Shown: positions 1 through 7,793, numbered from the stretch's first letter. The stretch is 18,084 nt of DNA from Dehalococcoidales bacterium (GCA_016926695.1 JAFGOB010000130.1:1-18084), one strand, 5' to 3'. The notes: generated by a model from the letters alone, not told the origin. Translations and numbers: made by a program.

Positions 1-409
1 CACATAATCCAAACAAACCGCCTATCTTGAATCTAGATGGTTACACAACTAAAGCTATATCCGGTTAATAACAATAGGCCGAAACAGCTAAAGTCAGCAC
101 CTATGATTTAGATTGTGTTGTTAAAGTATTCGGAGTAAAGAATCGACCGGAATAATATTATAAAGGCAAAGTTATCGGCTCACATACCCAATATAGCGAA
201 TCTTATAAAGATTGGTTGTTAAAGTAATATCTCAAGGATAATGCTTTTTTCACAAAAGCTAGGGTAAAAATTAGAGAGGAAAACAAAAATACATAAAATA
301 TTCGATATAATCACAAATTATATTATCAACTAACTTGATAGCACCTCATCGTCTGTAATCCTATTGGAATGTGAAAACAGAAGTCTGTTTAGTAAACAGG
401 AGGGTAATC
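1..409. other. AT-rich leader region without an intact gene
   Basis: No intact coding region is seen in this AT-rich stretch. One + frame starting at position 3 reads plausibly protein-like (for example KGKVIGSHTQYSESYKDWLL near 168-221). It is interrupted by TAA or TAG at 66, 69, 75, 156, 225 and 294 before ending at TGA 336. That number of stops is about what AT-rich DNA gives by chance, so a decayed gene is only a possibility. The Shine-Dalgarno AGGAGG at 398-403 belongs to the next gene. Confidence 0.4.
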
Positions 410-970
410 ATGGACCGCAACGAGGTTTCTACGGCTTTCGAGATAGTCATGGAAGAGGTGGAATCGTTGGTTGACAGTTTTAATAATGAAGGCGCGGAAG
501 CCTTCCGTAAAGGGGATTATGACGCCGCTAAAAAGCTGATTGAAGACGCCACCCGCTTGACCGCTTTCCGGGGCAAGGTGCGCGATCTACAAAAAGAATG
601 GGAAATCCTTTTCATCGGTAAAATACCCGCTAAGACAAAACGAAGAAAATATACATATCGTTTGGAAAAGGGATTGCGCACACCCACAGATGCTTTTCGC
701 CGTCCCATTTTGGAAACTCTCCTTGAATCAGGTGGGTCAGCCCCTGTTTCCACAGTGTTGGTAATAGTCGGTGAAAAGATGAAAAACATTTTAAATGACT
801 ATGACCGTCAGCCTCTGCCCTCTCAGCCAAATATTACACGTTGGAACAATAACGCCCAGTGGTGCCGTTATACCCTTGTGCAGGAAGGTCTTTTGAAGTC
901 TACCTCTGCCACTGGTATCTGGGAAATTTCGGAAAAGGGCAGGACATCCTTGAGGAACAGGGAAATTTGA
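410..970 (+). CDS. Mrr_N-like winged-helix protein
   Basis: A 186-residue protein. The ATG at 410 is chosen because a perfect AGGAGG lies 6 bases upstream; the frame is open from a GTG at 371, which lacks such a site. Residues 1-70 are helical and charged, with a TPR-like stretch (EGAEAFRKGDYDAAKKLIED at 28-47). Residues 90-186 resemble the winged-helix domain at the N-terminus of Mrr-type restriction proteins, including the wing signature GIWEISEKGR at 169-178. No nuclease motif is present, so it is not a complete Mrr enzyme. It more likely binds DNA as a regulator or as a specificity partner of the adjacent NYN protein, whose start lies 32 bases downstream. The family link is recognised from pattern only; function is inferred from the defence-like context with a helicase remnant downstream. 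Confidence 0.72.
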   Translation: MDRNEVSTAFEIVMEEVESLVDSFNNEGAEAFRKGDYDAAKKLIEDATRLTAFRGKVRDLQKEWEILFIGKIPAKTKRRKYTYRLEKGLRTPTDAFRRPILETLLESGGSAPVSTVLVIVGEKMKNILNDYDRQPLPSQPNITRWNNNAQWCRYTLVQEGLLKSTSATGIWEISEKGRTSLRNREI

Positions 971-1002
971 CACTGATATCCCCCCGGAGTCTATCAGTAA
1001 TA

Positions 1003-1488
1003 ATGAAAACAAGTGCCAATAATTACGCTTTTATCGACAGCCAGAATGTCAACCTCGCCATACAAAAACAGGGGTGGAAACTGGACTTCGCCCGCTTCAG
1101 GAAATATCTTTTTGATAAATATGCAGTCAGACAGGCGTTTTTATTCATCGGTTATATCCCTGAGAACCAGGCTTTATATACCAGTCTTCAGAAAGACGGG
1201 TTTATTGTGGTATTGAAACCAACATTATATTTGCCGGATGGATCAGTCAAGGGTAATGTTGATGCTGAGCTAGTTCTCCATACCATGATTGAGTATTCCA
1301 ACTATGATAAGGCGCTTATCGTTACCGGAGACGGTGACTTCTACTGTCTGATAGAATACCTGCTTAAAAAAGATAAACTGTTAAACCTGATGATACCTGA
1401 TATAGGCAAATATTCTTCTCTTTTCAGAAAACGCAGACAGTATCACCTGTATATGAATGGCTTGAGAGGCAAACTTGAGTATAAATAA
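1003..1488 (+). CDS. NYN-domain (LabA/DUF88-type) putative RNase
   Basis: A 161-residue protein that is essentially one NYN domain, a PIN-like metal-dependent ribonuclease fold. The acidic residues expected at the active site are all visible: D12 in FIDSQN, D87 in NVDAEL, and D110 and D112 in VTGDGDFYCLIEYL. It should be cytoplasmic and cleave RNA, but the substrate is unknown. The frame is open back to 859, but homology-like sequence begins at the ATG at 1003, so that start is preferred; its ribosome site (GGAG at 986-989) is distant and weak. It follows the Mrr_N-like gene by 32 bases and is probably co-transcribed with it. NYN proteins serve in RNA turnover and also occur in defence and toxin loci; the neighbours favour defence, as an inference. 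Confidence 0.8.
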   Translation: MKTSANNYAFIDSQNVNLAIQKQGWKLDFARFRKYLFDKYAVRQAFLFIGYIPENQALYTSLQKDGFIVVLKPTLYLPDGSVKGNVDAELVLHTMIEYSNYDKALIVTGDGDFYCLIEYLLKKDKLLNLMIPDIGKYSSLFRKRRQYHLYMNGLRGKLEYK

Positions 1489-1540
1489 AAAGAGAGGCAT
1501 TGCCGCGGGACGGAACCCTTTGGTTGGCCTCTCATCGTGA
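1489..1540 (+). terminator. candidate hairpin after the NYN gene
   Basis: GAGAGGC (1492-1498) is the reverse complement of GCCTCTC (1527-1533), with a 28-base loop, just after the NYN stop codon. No T-run follows, so it is at best a weak terminator or an RNA-stabilising hairpin. Confidence 0.3.
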
Positions 1541-1644
1541 TTGTAACATAATGCTATCACTCAATCTGTACTTTGTCAACACGAGAATATCATAAACGAG
1601 CCTGGATATACCTGAATCATTCACAAAAATTACTGGAGGAGCCT

Positions 1645-2454
1645 GTGCCCACTCACGATATTATCGATAACCGCAAGGAAATACTGGCAGACCATATCAA
1701 TCAAATACTCTGTTCCACAGAGTCAGGACGTTTTGCGGTTGGCTATTTCTTCCTTTCCGGCCTGACCAGCATTGCGGAAAACTTGAAAAATGTCAGTGAG
1801 TTAAAGCTCCTTATTGGCAATACCACCAACCGTGAGACGCTGGAACAACTGGCAGAAGGCTATCGGCGACTGGAATTGGTCAGGGATAAGGCTGAAGAAC
1901 AGGCCTATCCAAAAAAAACGGAAGCCAGACAGATGACAGAAGACACGGCCTCCAATCTGCGTTCCAGCGCTGAGCTGATGGACCAGACGGATGAAGCTGA
2001 ATCGCTGGACAAAAACCTGGGACTGAAGCAAAAATTGCAAAACCGTATTCAGGAAATACACGATACCATCGGTGAAGACTCAGCCATTCTCGACAGGACG
2101 GAACAGCTCAATGAAGAAGCGATGTATGCTATTTATGAAAAGAAGGGCGGCCAGCTCAGCTTGTTTGAAGATGCCGAAGATGAGCTGGTGGACCTGAATG
2201 AAGCCGAAGAAATTTTACGTCAGTTGAGAAATGAAAGACCGGAGGAATACGAACGGATTGCCGGTTTAAGAGACGGCATAAGGACAGGGAAAGTCTCCGG
2301 CATCAAAGGACTATATGTCTTTTGCCAGGCAGGACGCTACCAGCAGTTGTTTCAGATAGATGAAGCAGGAAATATGGCTATCAGAGATATTCCACGGATA
2401 CTGGGTTCCATCAAGTGCGGATGGGATTTTGAAGCACAAAAACTGCCGGATTGA
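1645..2454 (+). pseudogene. PLD/SNF2-type helicase, decayed: N-terminal part joined to C-terminal region
   Basis: The reading frame opens at TTG 1573, but GTG 1645, preceded by GGAGGA four bases away, is the likelier start. Residues up to about codon 118 (through ELMDQTDEAE) match what I know of the N-terminal phospholipase-D-like region of large bacterial SNF2 helicases (IDNRKEILADH, RFAVGYFFLSGL, LLIGNTTNRETLEQLAEGYR). From roughly nucleotide 2000 the frame continues directly into the C-terminal accessory region of the same family (KLQNRIQEIHDTIGEDSAIL, YEKKGGQLSLFED, LYVFCQAGRYQQL). The HKD motif and every helicase motif (Walker A, DExH and the rest) are missing, so some 600-700 residues appear deleted in frame. 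An in-frame TGA at 2452-2454 separates it from its last ~120 residues. The product cannot be a helicase. Family assignment is from memory of its motifs. Confidence 0.75.
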
Positions 2455-2469
2455 TATAATGCAGCGGTT

Positions 2470-2838
2470 ATGCGCGTAAAAAGAATTTTTTCTGAAGAGG
2501 TAAAACACCGGCAAACAGAGCGGGAACACACCCTTTCCTTAAGTCACGGTCAGAGGTATATTTTACGAGAGTTGCGGGTTTTGTTTACAGCAAGTAAAGA
2601 TGAAGACCAGAAAGCCCAGATCAATATCCTGGAAAAGGCTTTCAGAGGCCCCTTAACGCAGGCGGTAAAAGGGGAACTCAATAAGGTGAGGCACAACAGC
2701 CTGACCGGGGTGAATTTGCTGGGTGTACTGAAAGACGTTTATCTTAAACACAATATGCAGGACTGGGCCGACCGACGCAGCCTCCAGATAGAAGACAACG
2801 AAACACCCAGAATCATGTGCAGTGAGGCCCTGGTGTGA
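2470..2838 (+). pseudogene. C-terminal fragment of the PLD/SNF2-type helicase
   Basis: This segment is in the same frame as the preceding fragment and is separated from it only by the TGA at 2452. Read across the stop, the sequence continues LPD-stop-YNAAVMRVKRIF without any shift. It encodes the family's C-terminal tail: VKHRQTEREHTLSLSHGQRY, a helical region, and the terminal DRRSLQ and PRIMCSEAL motifs. The ATG at 2470 has no convincing ribosome site, so independent translation is doubtful. It has no enzymatic motif. A functional small protein made from it cannot be excluded, but decay of a restriction-associated helicase is the simpler reading. Confidence 0.7.
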
Positions 2839-3014
2839 GTCCTGTAATTGAACGGGAGCTGGAGAGTGACAACATAATTTAAGATAGGCGCTGGAGGGTA
2901 ATAATAAGTACATATAAGGTGGGCGATATTGACTAAACAGGTTTTCAGTTGGAAAGGAAAGAGGGACAAGTAGAGATGTGGCATAATACACAGGCTGGTA
3001 GCAATGTAAAACGG

Positions 3015-3052
3015 TACGGATTGGGCTGACATGGAGGTCAGCCCCTACGAGT
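3015..3052. repeat. REP-like palindrome
   Basis: GGGCTGAC (3023-3030), a 6-base loop and GTCAGCCC (3037-3044) form a perfect 8-bp stem. On the minus strand it reads GTAGGGGCTGACCTCC and onward, a form that resembles dispersed GTAGGGG-type palindromes common in many bacterial genomes. It sits between the helicase remnant and the convergent GlcD-like gene. There is no T-run, so it is more a repeat than a terminator. Confidence 0.5.
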
Positions 3053-3077
3053 GGAGCGGCGGGTAAGATGTATATTA

Positions 3078-4475
3078 TCAGTCGGGGAGGACTTTGCCGG
3101 GATTGAGGATATTATGGGGGTCGAAGGCCTTCTTTATTCTCTTCATGAGATCGATCTTCTCCGGGGAGGCCGCCAGGCGCAGGTATTCCCTTTTGTCATA
3201 TCCCAGGCCGTGTTCTCCTGAAAGGGTACCGCCCATCTCTATGGCGGCGCGGTAGATATCGGTCAGCAGGTCTTTCATGACGGGCATATCGGCCTCCGTT
3301 CCCAGGGGGTGGAGATGAACGTTGCCGTCCCCGGCATGGCCCGAGCCGACGATACGGATGCCGTATTTATTGCCGATCTCCCTGACCTTATTTATGAAAA
3401 CAGCTATCTGACTGCGGGGTACCACAGCGTCAATGGTTTCCAGCATACCGTTCTTCTTGAAGGCGGGCTGGAATTTTTCGCGCGCTTCCAGCAGGTTTCT
3501 CTTGGCGCTTTCACTGTTGGGGACGAAAATATCGGCGGCGCCCAGTTTGAGGCAGATGTCGCCGATGCGTTCCGCCAGCACGCAGAAGGCATCGTAGCTC
3601 TCGGATTCCAGGATCAGCATCAGGTAGGCGGAATAACCCAGCATGGGGATGTCCCTGCCGGTGAGCTGCTCGACCATGCGCAGAATATCCTCTTCCATGA
3701 ACTCGATTCCCACCGGTAGAATGCCTTCGCGAAGAATTGCGGGGACGCATGCAATGGCATCCGAGAGGCTGTTGAAGGGAATAAAGAGGATCTCACGGTT
3801 GGCCGGCGTTGTAATAAGCTTGACGGTGACCTCGGTTATAACAGCCAGCGTACCCTCCGAACCGACAATAAGCTGGGTAAGGTCGTAACCGGTGGAGCAC
3901 TTGATATATTTACCGCCCGTGCGAATAATCTCGCCGGTGGGCAGTACAGCTTCCAGTCCCAGCACCAGGTTGCGGGCCACTCCGTATTTAACGGCCCTCA
4001 TGCCTCCGGCGTTGGTGGCTGCGTTGCCGCCGATAAAGGAGCTTGTTTCTCCGGGATATAGAGGGAAATAGAGGCCTTTTTCCTCAATGGCCCGGCAAAA
4101 ATCTTGGAGGGTGACCCCCGCTTCAGCGGTGGCGCTGAAATTGGCCGGGTCTATTTCCAGCACCCTGTTCAGCCGTTCGAGTGAAAGCGTAATGCCCCCG
4201 AAGACCGGAAGGGAGCCGGCGGCAATGCCCGTGCCGGCGCCCCGGGGCGTCACCGGGACAATATGACGTCCGGCAAGCTTCAATATTTCCGATATTTGAC
4301 CTGCATTCTGCGGCTTGACCACCGCTTCAGGCATGAAAGTGGTGGCAAGGGGGGACTCATCCCTGGCATAGTTCTCTTTACCTTCGTCCACCAGGATATT
4401 TTTTCTGCCGACGATGGCGGTAAGAAGGTCTATCAGTTCGGGGGTCAGTTTTTGGTAGTCAGTTGGTTGATTCAT
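3078..4475 (-). CDS. FAD-linked oxidase, glycolate/D-lactate dehydrogenase GlcD family
   Basis: A 465-residue flavoprotein of normal family length. The N-terminal FAD-binding (PCMH-type) domain shows PRGAGTGIAAGSLP at 77-90, the glycine-rich FIGGNAATNAGG at 147-158, and GYDLTQLIVGSEGTLAVIT near 196-214. The C-terminal FAD-oxidase domain shows GHAGDGNVHLHP at 379-390 and GEHGLG at 420-425, the histidines and acid that bind the metal and the 2-hydroxy acid. It should oxidise a 2-hydroxy acid such as D-lactate, glycolate or 2-hydroxyglutarate, passing electrons to an electron-transfer flavoprotein or the quinone pool. The substrate cannot be read from the sequence. AGGA precedes the ATG, and the upstream Mut7-C gene ends 13 bases away, so it is the last gene of a three-gene operon. 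No iron-sulfur GlcF partner is present nearby. Confidence 0.9.
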   Translation of the reverse strand: MNQPTDYQKLTPELIDLLTAIVGRKNILVDEGKENYARDESPLATTFMPEAVVKPQNAGQISEILKLAGRHIVPVTPRGAGTGIAAGSLPVFGGITLSLERLNRVLEIDPANFSATAEAGVTLQDFCRAIEEKGLYFPLYPGETSSFIGGNAATNAGGMRAVKYGVARNLVLGLEAVLPTGEIIRTGGKYIKCSTGYDLTQLIVGSEGTLAVITEVTVKLITTPANREILFIPFNSLSDAIACVPAILREGILPVGIEFMEEDILRMVEQLTGRDIPMLGYSAYLMLILESESYDAFCVLAERIGDICLKLGAADIFVPNSESAKRNLLEAREKFQPAFKKNGMLETIDAVVPRSQIAVFINKVREIGNKYGIRIVGSGHAGDGNVHLHPLGTEADMPVMKDLLTDIYRAAIEMGGTLSGEHGLGYDKREYLRLAASPEKIDLMKRIKKAFDPHNILNPGKVLPD

Positions 4476-4488
4476 TTTTCTTCCTGTA

Positions 4489-4962
4489 TCATATTCCGGA
4501 CAGCGTGCGGTTCATGGCTTCCCAGTGAGTTCCTTTCCAGTAGACCCGCCGGCAGAGCGGGCACTCCATGTACTCCTTTTGCGTCTGCCAGACGTAGGGC
4601 GGGACCCTGGCCCGGGCGTCTTCCTTCCTGAGCGGTTGAAGGGGGTGATTGCATTCGATACAAAGGGAAAAAGGCTGAAGGTCCCCTGCCAGATCCAGAT
4701 CCTTCATCACCTGTCTCATCTGGTACAGCGGCCTATCCTCCCGCAGCAGGACTGCCCTGATTTGGCCGCTGGCGATAGGCCTTCTCAAGGGTATGCGGGT
4801 ATCTCTGGTTAGAATAATGCGGTCGCCGGCCAGCGCCATAGAGACCAGTTGGGTATCGTTTTCTCCGTTAAAAAAGAGCGTATCGTAGCCTACCAGCCTG
4901 AGTAACCTGGCCAGCTTGCCCACATTCTCATCCGCGATAAAGCGGGGTCTCGTCCCGGTCAT
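4489..4962 (-). CDS. Mut7-C RNAse domain protein
   Basis: A 157-residue protein matching the Mut7-C family, a PIN-like nuclease fold plus a zinc ribbon. The N-terminal motif FIADENVGKLARLLRLVGYDT (residues 8-28, with D11) and LTRDTR (51-56, with D54) supply the acidic residues expected for metal-dependent RNA cleavage. The zinc ribbon is formed by CIEC (C101, C104) and CPLC (C134, C137), followed by the family's typical YWKGTHW. It lies between the MBL hydrolase gene (21-base gap) and the GlcD-like oxidase gene (13-base gap), so the three are probably co-transcribed. Biochemical roles of bacterial Mut7-C proteins are poorly known; RNase activity is predicted from the fold only. Confidence 0.88.
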   Translation of the reverse strand: MTGTRPRFIADENVGKLARLLRLVGYDTLFFNGENDTQLVSMALAGDRIILTRDTRIPLRRPIASGQIRAVLLREDRPLYQMRQVMKDLDLAGDLQPFSLCIECNHPLQPLRKEDARARVPPYVWQTQKEYMECPLCRRVYWKGTHWEAMNRTLSGI

Positions 4963-4983
4963 CTATTCCCTATCATAACAGGT

Positions 4984-5754
4984 TTAGACCTCGATCTGCA
5001 TGCCCTCATGAGCAATAGTAATAGAAGCATCAAGCGATTCCCGGACCAATTCCAGCTCGGAACGGATCTCAGCCTCATCGGCAGCGTTGACGTGGACGGC
5101 GAATACCCGGGGCAGGTAGCCTTTTATCCGGCGGAACTCCTCCAACTCCTGTTTCAGCAGGGATGGAGTGAGATGGCCGGAATGTTGCATGGACTCCGCC
5201 CAGCGATTGGTGGCGGTAAGATCGATAAAAAGTAACTGAGGTGAGATATTCTGCCAGAGCCCGGATAGACCTGCTCCCGTATCGCCGGTGTAAAAGAGGC
5301 TTTTACCGTCCGGTGAAGCGACCTGGTAGCCGAGGCTGGGCAGGGCGTGATTGACCGGGGCCGGAAGAATGGTATAGCCATCGATGTCGAAAGCCTGGAG
5401 CGGCTGTACGGTATGGATTTTCAGTGTCGGATCGTTCTGCGGTTTTTTCTGGAACTCTGAATAGACCTCGGAGTTCAAAAGGTGCCTGACAAGGCTGTCT
5501 GCGGCTACCTGATGAGTATAGACCGTCACCGATTTTCTGCGGAGAAAGAAATTCATGGAAAGGGCGGGTATATCCCGCATATGATCGTAATGGGCATGGG
5601 TCAGCAGGACAGCTTTTAATTTCATCTGGTCTCTGAAAGAAAGGGCGGAGGTGAGACCGCCCGCATCCAGTGCCAGGAATCCGTCCACCAGCAGGCAGGT
5701 ATGCCGGGTATGCCTGGACTCCGAGTTATGAGCGCCGAGTACTTTTATCATCAT
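4984..5754 (-). CDS. metallo-beta-lactamase-fold hydrolase
   Basis: A 256-residue MBL-fold protein. The signature THAHYDH occupies residues 52-58 (H53, H55, D57, H58). Further metal ligands are candidate H136 in PVNHALPS, D158 in YTGDTG and H221 in FAVHV, so the two-metal site looks complete. The motif HSGHLTPSLL at 191-200 and the overall order resemble class II cyclic-nucleotide phosphodiesterase and RNase Z-like members, so a phosphodiesterase role is plausible but unproven. GAGGAG stands six bases before the first ATG, which supports this start over the second ATG. It is the first gene of the operon MBL, Mut7-C, GlcD; a candidate promoter lies 35-65 bases upstream. Adjacent MBL and Mut7-C genes may both act on nucleic acids, as an inference. 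Confidence 0.88.
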   Translation of the reverse strand: MMIKVLGAHNSESRHTRHTCLLVDGFLALDAGGLTSALSFRDQMKLKAVLLTHAHYDHMRDIPALSMNFFLRRKSVTVYTHQVAADSLVRHLLNSEVYSEFQKKPQNDPTLKIHTVQPLQAFDIDGYTILPAPVNHALPSLGYQVASPDGKSLFYTGDTGAGLSGLWQNISPQLLFIDLTATNRWAESMQHSGHLTPSLLKQELEEFRRIKGYLPRVFAVHVNAADEAEIRSELELVRESLDASITIAHEGMQIEV

Positions 5755-5788
5755 AAGTAACTCCTCGCGATATACTATTATTCCGGCG

Positions 5789-5819
5789 ATTATATATGTT
5801 TCATAATGTTCTAATACAA
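5789..5819 (-). promoter_or_regulatory. candidate promoter of the MBL-Mut7-C-GlcD operon
   Basis: On the minus strand TTGTAT (5819-5814) is followed after 17 bases by TATATA (5796-5791), which runs into TATAAT at 5794-5789 with 19-base spacing. It lies about 35 bases before the MBL start codon. Assignment is by pattern only in AT-rich DNA. Confidence 0.4.
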
Positions 5820-6194
5820 TCTAAATTCAGATGGTAATGCATCTTATTTAGTTGCCGCAATAATAATACCAACGTAACAAATAAAGATATAACTCTCCAC
5901 CCTGAGGATGCTGCGGCAACCTGCGGTTGCCGTCCCCCGATAGGAATAAAGGTAAATCGGAGTCCTCCAGCATGATAACAATTTTCAAGCTTTGTGCTAT
6001 TTGCTTCAATGATTTTTGCGTTAGTATTAGTGTAGTACTCATAAACAGCTTTACAGTAGTATGAATCTAGAAGCATCCTGAACACTGTAAACCTGATTGA
6101 CTGGCACTACACCGGCTATATATTTTATAGCAGAGGGGACGGACAGGTCAAACAGGACAGAGGGAGGGTTAAGGCATTGGAAGAAAGGGTTTTT
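5820..6194. other. intergenic region with a REP-like hairpin
   Basis: No gene is supported between the thiolase terminator and the MBL promoter; short open frames here have no ribosome sites or family motifs. The notable element is a perfect palindrome, CGGCAACC (5914-5921), loop TGC, GGTTGCCG (5925-5932), inside GC-rich sequence that contrasts with the AT-rich flanks. It lacks a T-run and looks like a dispersed repeat. Confidence 0.45.
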
Positions 6195-6243
6195 AAAAAG
6201 GGGACCCCTTGCGCCGGATATAAAGGTGCACAAGGGATCCTAT
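6191..6243 (-). terminator. rho-independent terminator of the thiolase gene
   Basis: Read on the minus strand, GGATCCCTTGTGCACC (6240-6225) pairs imperfectly with GGCGCAAGGGGTCC (6214-6201), and the stem is followed at once by CCTTTTT (ending at 6195). It begins about 35 bases after the thiolase stop codon, where a terminator is expected. Confidence 0.65.
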
Positions 6244-6274
6244 TTACAAACTCAGGATAATATTTAGTAAGGTA

Positions 6275-7555
6275 CTACTTTCTCTCCAGTACCATTCCCA
6301 TGCCCTGACCGCCGCCGATACAAAGCGCAGCCAGACCGTATTTGTTCTGTCTTCTCTGCATTTCGTACATAAGGGTTACAACGATCCTAGCGCCTGTGCA
6401 GCCGATAGGATGGCCGAGTGAAACACCGCCTCCATTGACGTTGCAGATGCCGGTATCGACACCCAGCTCCCTGATGCAGGCGATGGCCTGTGCGGCGAAG
6501 GCTTCATTAAGTTCAAAGAGGTTGATATCCTTAATGCCCAGTCCTGCCAGTTTGAGGGCTTTAAGGGTGGCGGGGACAGCTCCCATGCCCATGTAAGCCG
6601 GATCGATGCCGCCCGCGGAATATGACTTGATATAGGCGATTGGCTTGAGGCCGTATTTCTGTGCTGCTTCTTCCGACATGACCAGTACGGCGGCGGCCGC
6701 ATCGTTGATGGATGAGGCATTGCCGGCGGTGATGGTACCGTCTTTCTTGAAGGCTGTTCCCAGTCTGGCCAGGGATTCAACCGTGCTCTCGCGAGGATGC
6801 TCGTCGACTTCAAACTGCCTGACTTCTTTTTTAACCTTGATTTCGACCGGAACGATCTCTTCTTTGAAGGCGCCTTTCTTGATGGCTGCGATAGCCCGTG
6901 AATTGCTTTCGGCTGAGAAGGCATCCTGTTCCGTGCGGCTGATATTATATTTAGCGGCGATATTTTCAGCCGTCATGCCCATATGGTAATTATAGAAAAG
7001 CTCCCAGAGACCGTCGTAGACCATTCCGTCCACCATCTCCGCATTAAACATCCTGGCTCCCCATCTGGCCTTGGGCAGGTAGTAGGGGGCCTGGCTCATG
7101 CTCTCGGTTCCGCCGGCCACGACCACGTCCGCATCTCCAGCCTTGATGGCCTGGGCAGCCAGAGCGACGGCTTTCAGGGATGAACCGCAGACCTTGTTAA
7201 TCGTAACTGCACTTACTTCCTTGGGGATGCCTGCGTAGATCTGCGACTGCCGTCCGGGGCTCTGTCCCTGTCCCGCCTGGAGTACGTTGCCGATAATGAC
7301 TTCATCGATGAATATTTCTTTAAGCGAGCTGTCATAATCATAATATTTCTTTTCCAGGTCAATCAGACCGACATCCTCGAAGGCCTTGGGCCGGGATTCA
7401 TCCAGTTGGGGGTTGCGGCCCGGTCTGACGCCGACCTTTTTCAACGCACTTTTGATTGTGATAGCCTGTAGCTGTGCCGCGGGGACATCCTGCAAAGAAC
7501 CGCCGAAGTTGGCGATGGCAGTTCTTGCACCACTGACGATTACGGCTTCTCTCAT
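6275..7555 (-). CDS. acetyl-CoA acetyltransferase (thiolase)
   Basis: A 426-residue thiolase that condenses or cleaves acetoacetyl-CoA and related 3-ketoacyl-CoAs. All catalytic elements are present: nucleophile C123 in NKVCGSSLKA, NEAFAAQ at 350-356, H382 in GGGVSLGHPIGCTGAR, and the proton-shuttling C412 in LCIGGGQGMG. It is about 35 residues longer than the usual ~392, because of an insert at roughly 46-81 between the first helices and VIIGNVLQ; the insert is charged and not low-complexity. AGGAGGG lies six bases before the ATG, a promoter candidate about 50-80 bases upstream and a terminator follow the gene, so it can be transcribed alone. The enoyl-CoA hydratase gene upstream on the same strand makes a beta-oxidation, butyrate or fermentative acyl-CoA role likely. 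Biosynthetic versus degradative direction cannot be decided. Confidence 0.95.
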   Translation of the reverse strand: MREAVIVSGARTAIANFGGSLQDVPAAQLQAITIKSALKKVGVRPGRNPQLDESRPKAFEDVGLIDLEKKYYDYDSSLKEIFIDEVIIGNVLQAGQGQSPGRQSQIYAGIPKEVSAVTINKVCGSSLKAVALAAQAIKAGDADVVVAGGTESMSQAPYYLPKARWGARMFNAEMVDGMVYDGLWELFYNYHMGMTAENIAAKYNISRTEQDAFSAESNSRAIAAIKKGAFKEEIVPVEIKVKKEVRQFEVDEHPRESTVESLARLGTAFKKDGTITAGNASSINDAAAAVLVMSEEAAQKYGLKPIAYIKSYSAGGIDPAYMGMGAVPATLKALKLAGLGIKDINLFELNEAFAAQAIACIRELGVDTGICNVNGGGVSLGHPIGCTGARIVVTLMYEMQRRQNKYGLAALCIGGGQGMGMVLERK

Positions 7556-7604
7556 GAAAAACCCTCCTATTTAAATTTCTTGAACATCTTAATGTGGATA
7601 TCTT

Positions 7605-7634
7605 ATTTTAATCTATTTACGTTTATTATGCCAA
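7605..7634 (-). promoter_or_regulatory. candidate thiolase promoter
   Basis: On the minus strand TTGGCA (7634-7629) and TAAAAT (7610-7605) are separated by 18 bases; each matches the sigma-70 consensus in five of six positions. The -10 box lies about 50 bases before the thiolase ATG, downstream of the REP-like element in the same gap. Confidence 0.55.
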
Positions 7635-7705
7635 ATCAACAAGGCTCGTCCTATAAGAGTAGTGAACGTAACGGTACCAGATTGCGTCAGTCCCACGTGT
7701 ATTTT

Positions 7706-7764
7706 TTCACCCTCACCCATCTCCTCTCGCATCGAGGGAGAGGGGATGGAAGGGGAGAAGTATG
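7706..7764. repeat. REP-like CT/GA-rich inverted repeat
   Basis: The stretch contains CCCTCACCCATCTCCTCTC followed by GAGGGAGAGGGGATGGAAGG, an imperfect inverted repeat with CCTCTC/GAGAGG at its core. It resembles the CCCTCACCC...GGGAGAGGG palindromes scattered between genes in many bacteria. It lies between the enoyl-CoA hydratase and thiolase genes. No T-run is present. Confidence 0.5.
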
Positions 7765-7793
7765 CATTGTGGAATAATTGATACAAGTAAGTG

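Noticed and set aside
371..409. GTG start at 371 for the Mrr_N-like gene
   Set aside because: No ribosome site precedes it, while the ATG at 410 has a perfect AGGAGG at ideal distance.
859..1002. Extended N-terminus for the NYN protein from 859
   Set aside because: It overlaps the Mrr_N-like gene in another frame, lacks NYN-like content, and the domain begins right after the ATG at 1003.
2653..3032. Minus-strand frames of about 100 codons over the helicase tail
   Set aside because: They are antisense to the clear helicase C-terminal motifs and show no family features.
5801..6233. Two minus-strand open frames of 60-94 codons between the thiolase and MBL genes
   Set aside because: No ribosome sites or recognisable motifs, they overlap the REP-like palindrome and the thiolase terminator, and codon content looks random.
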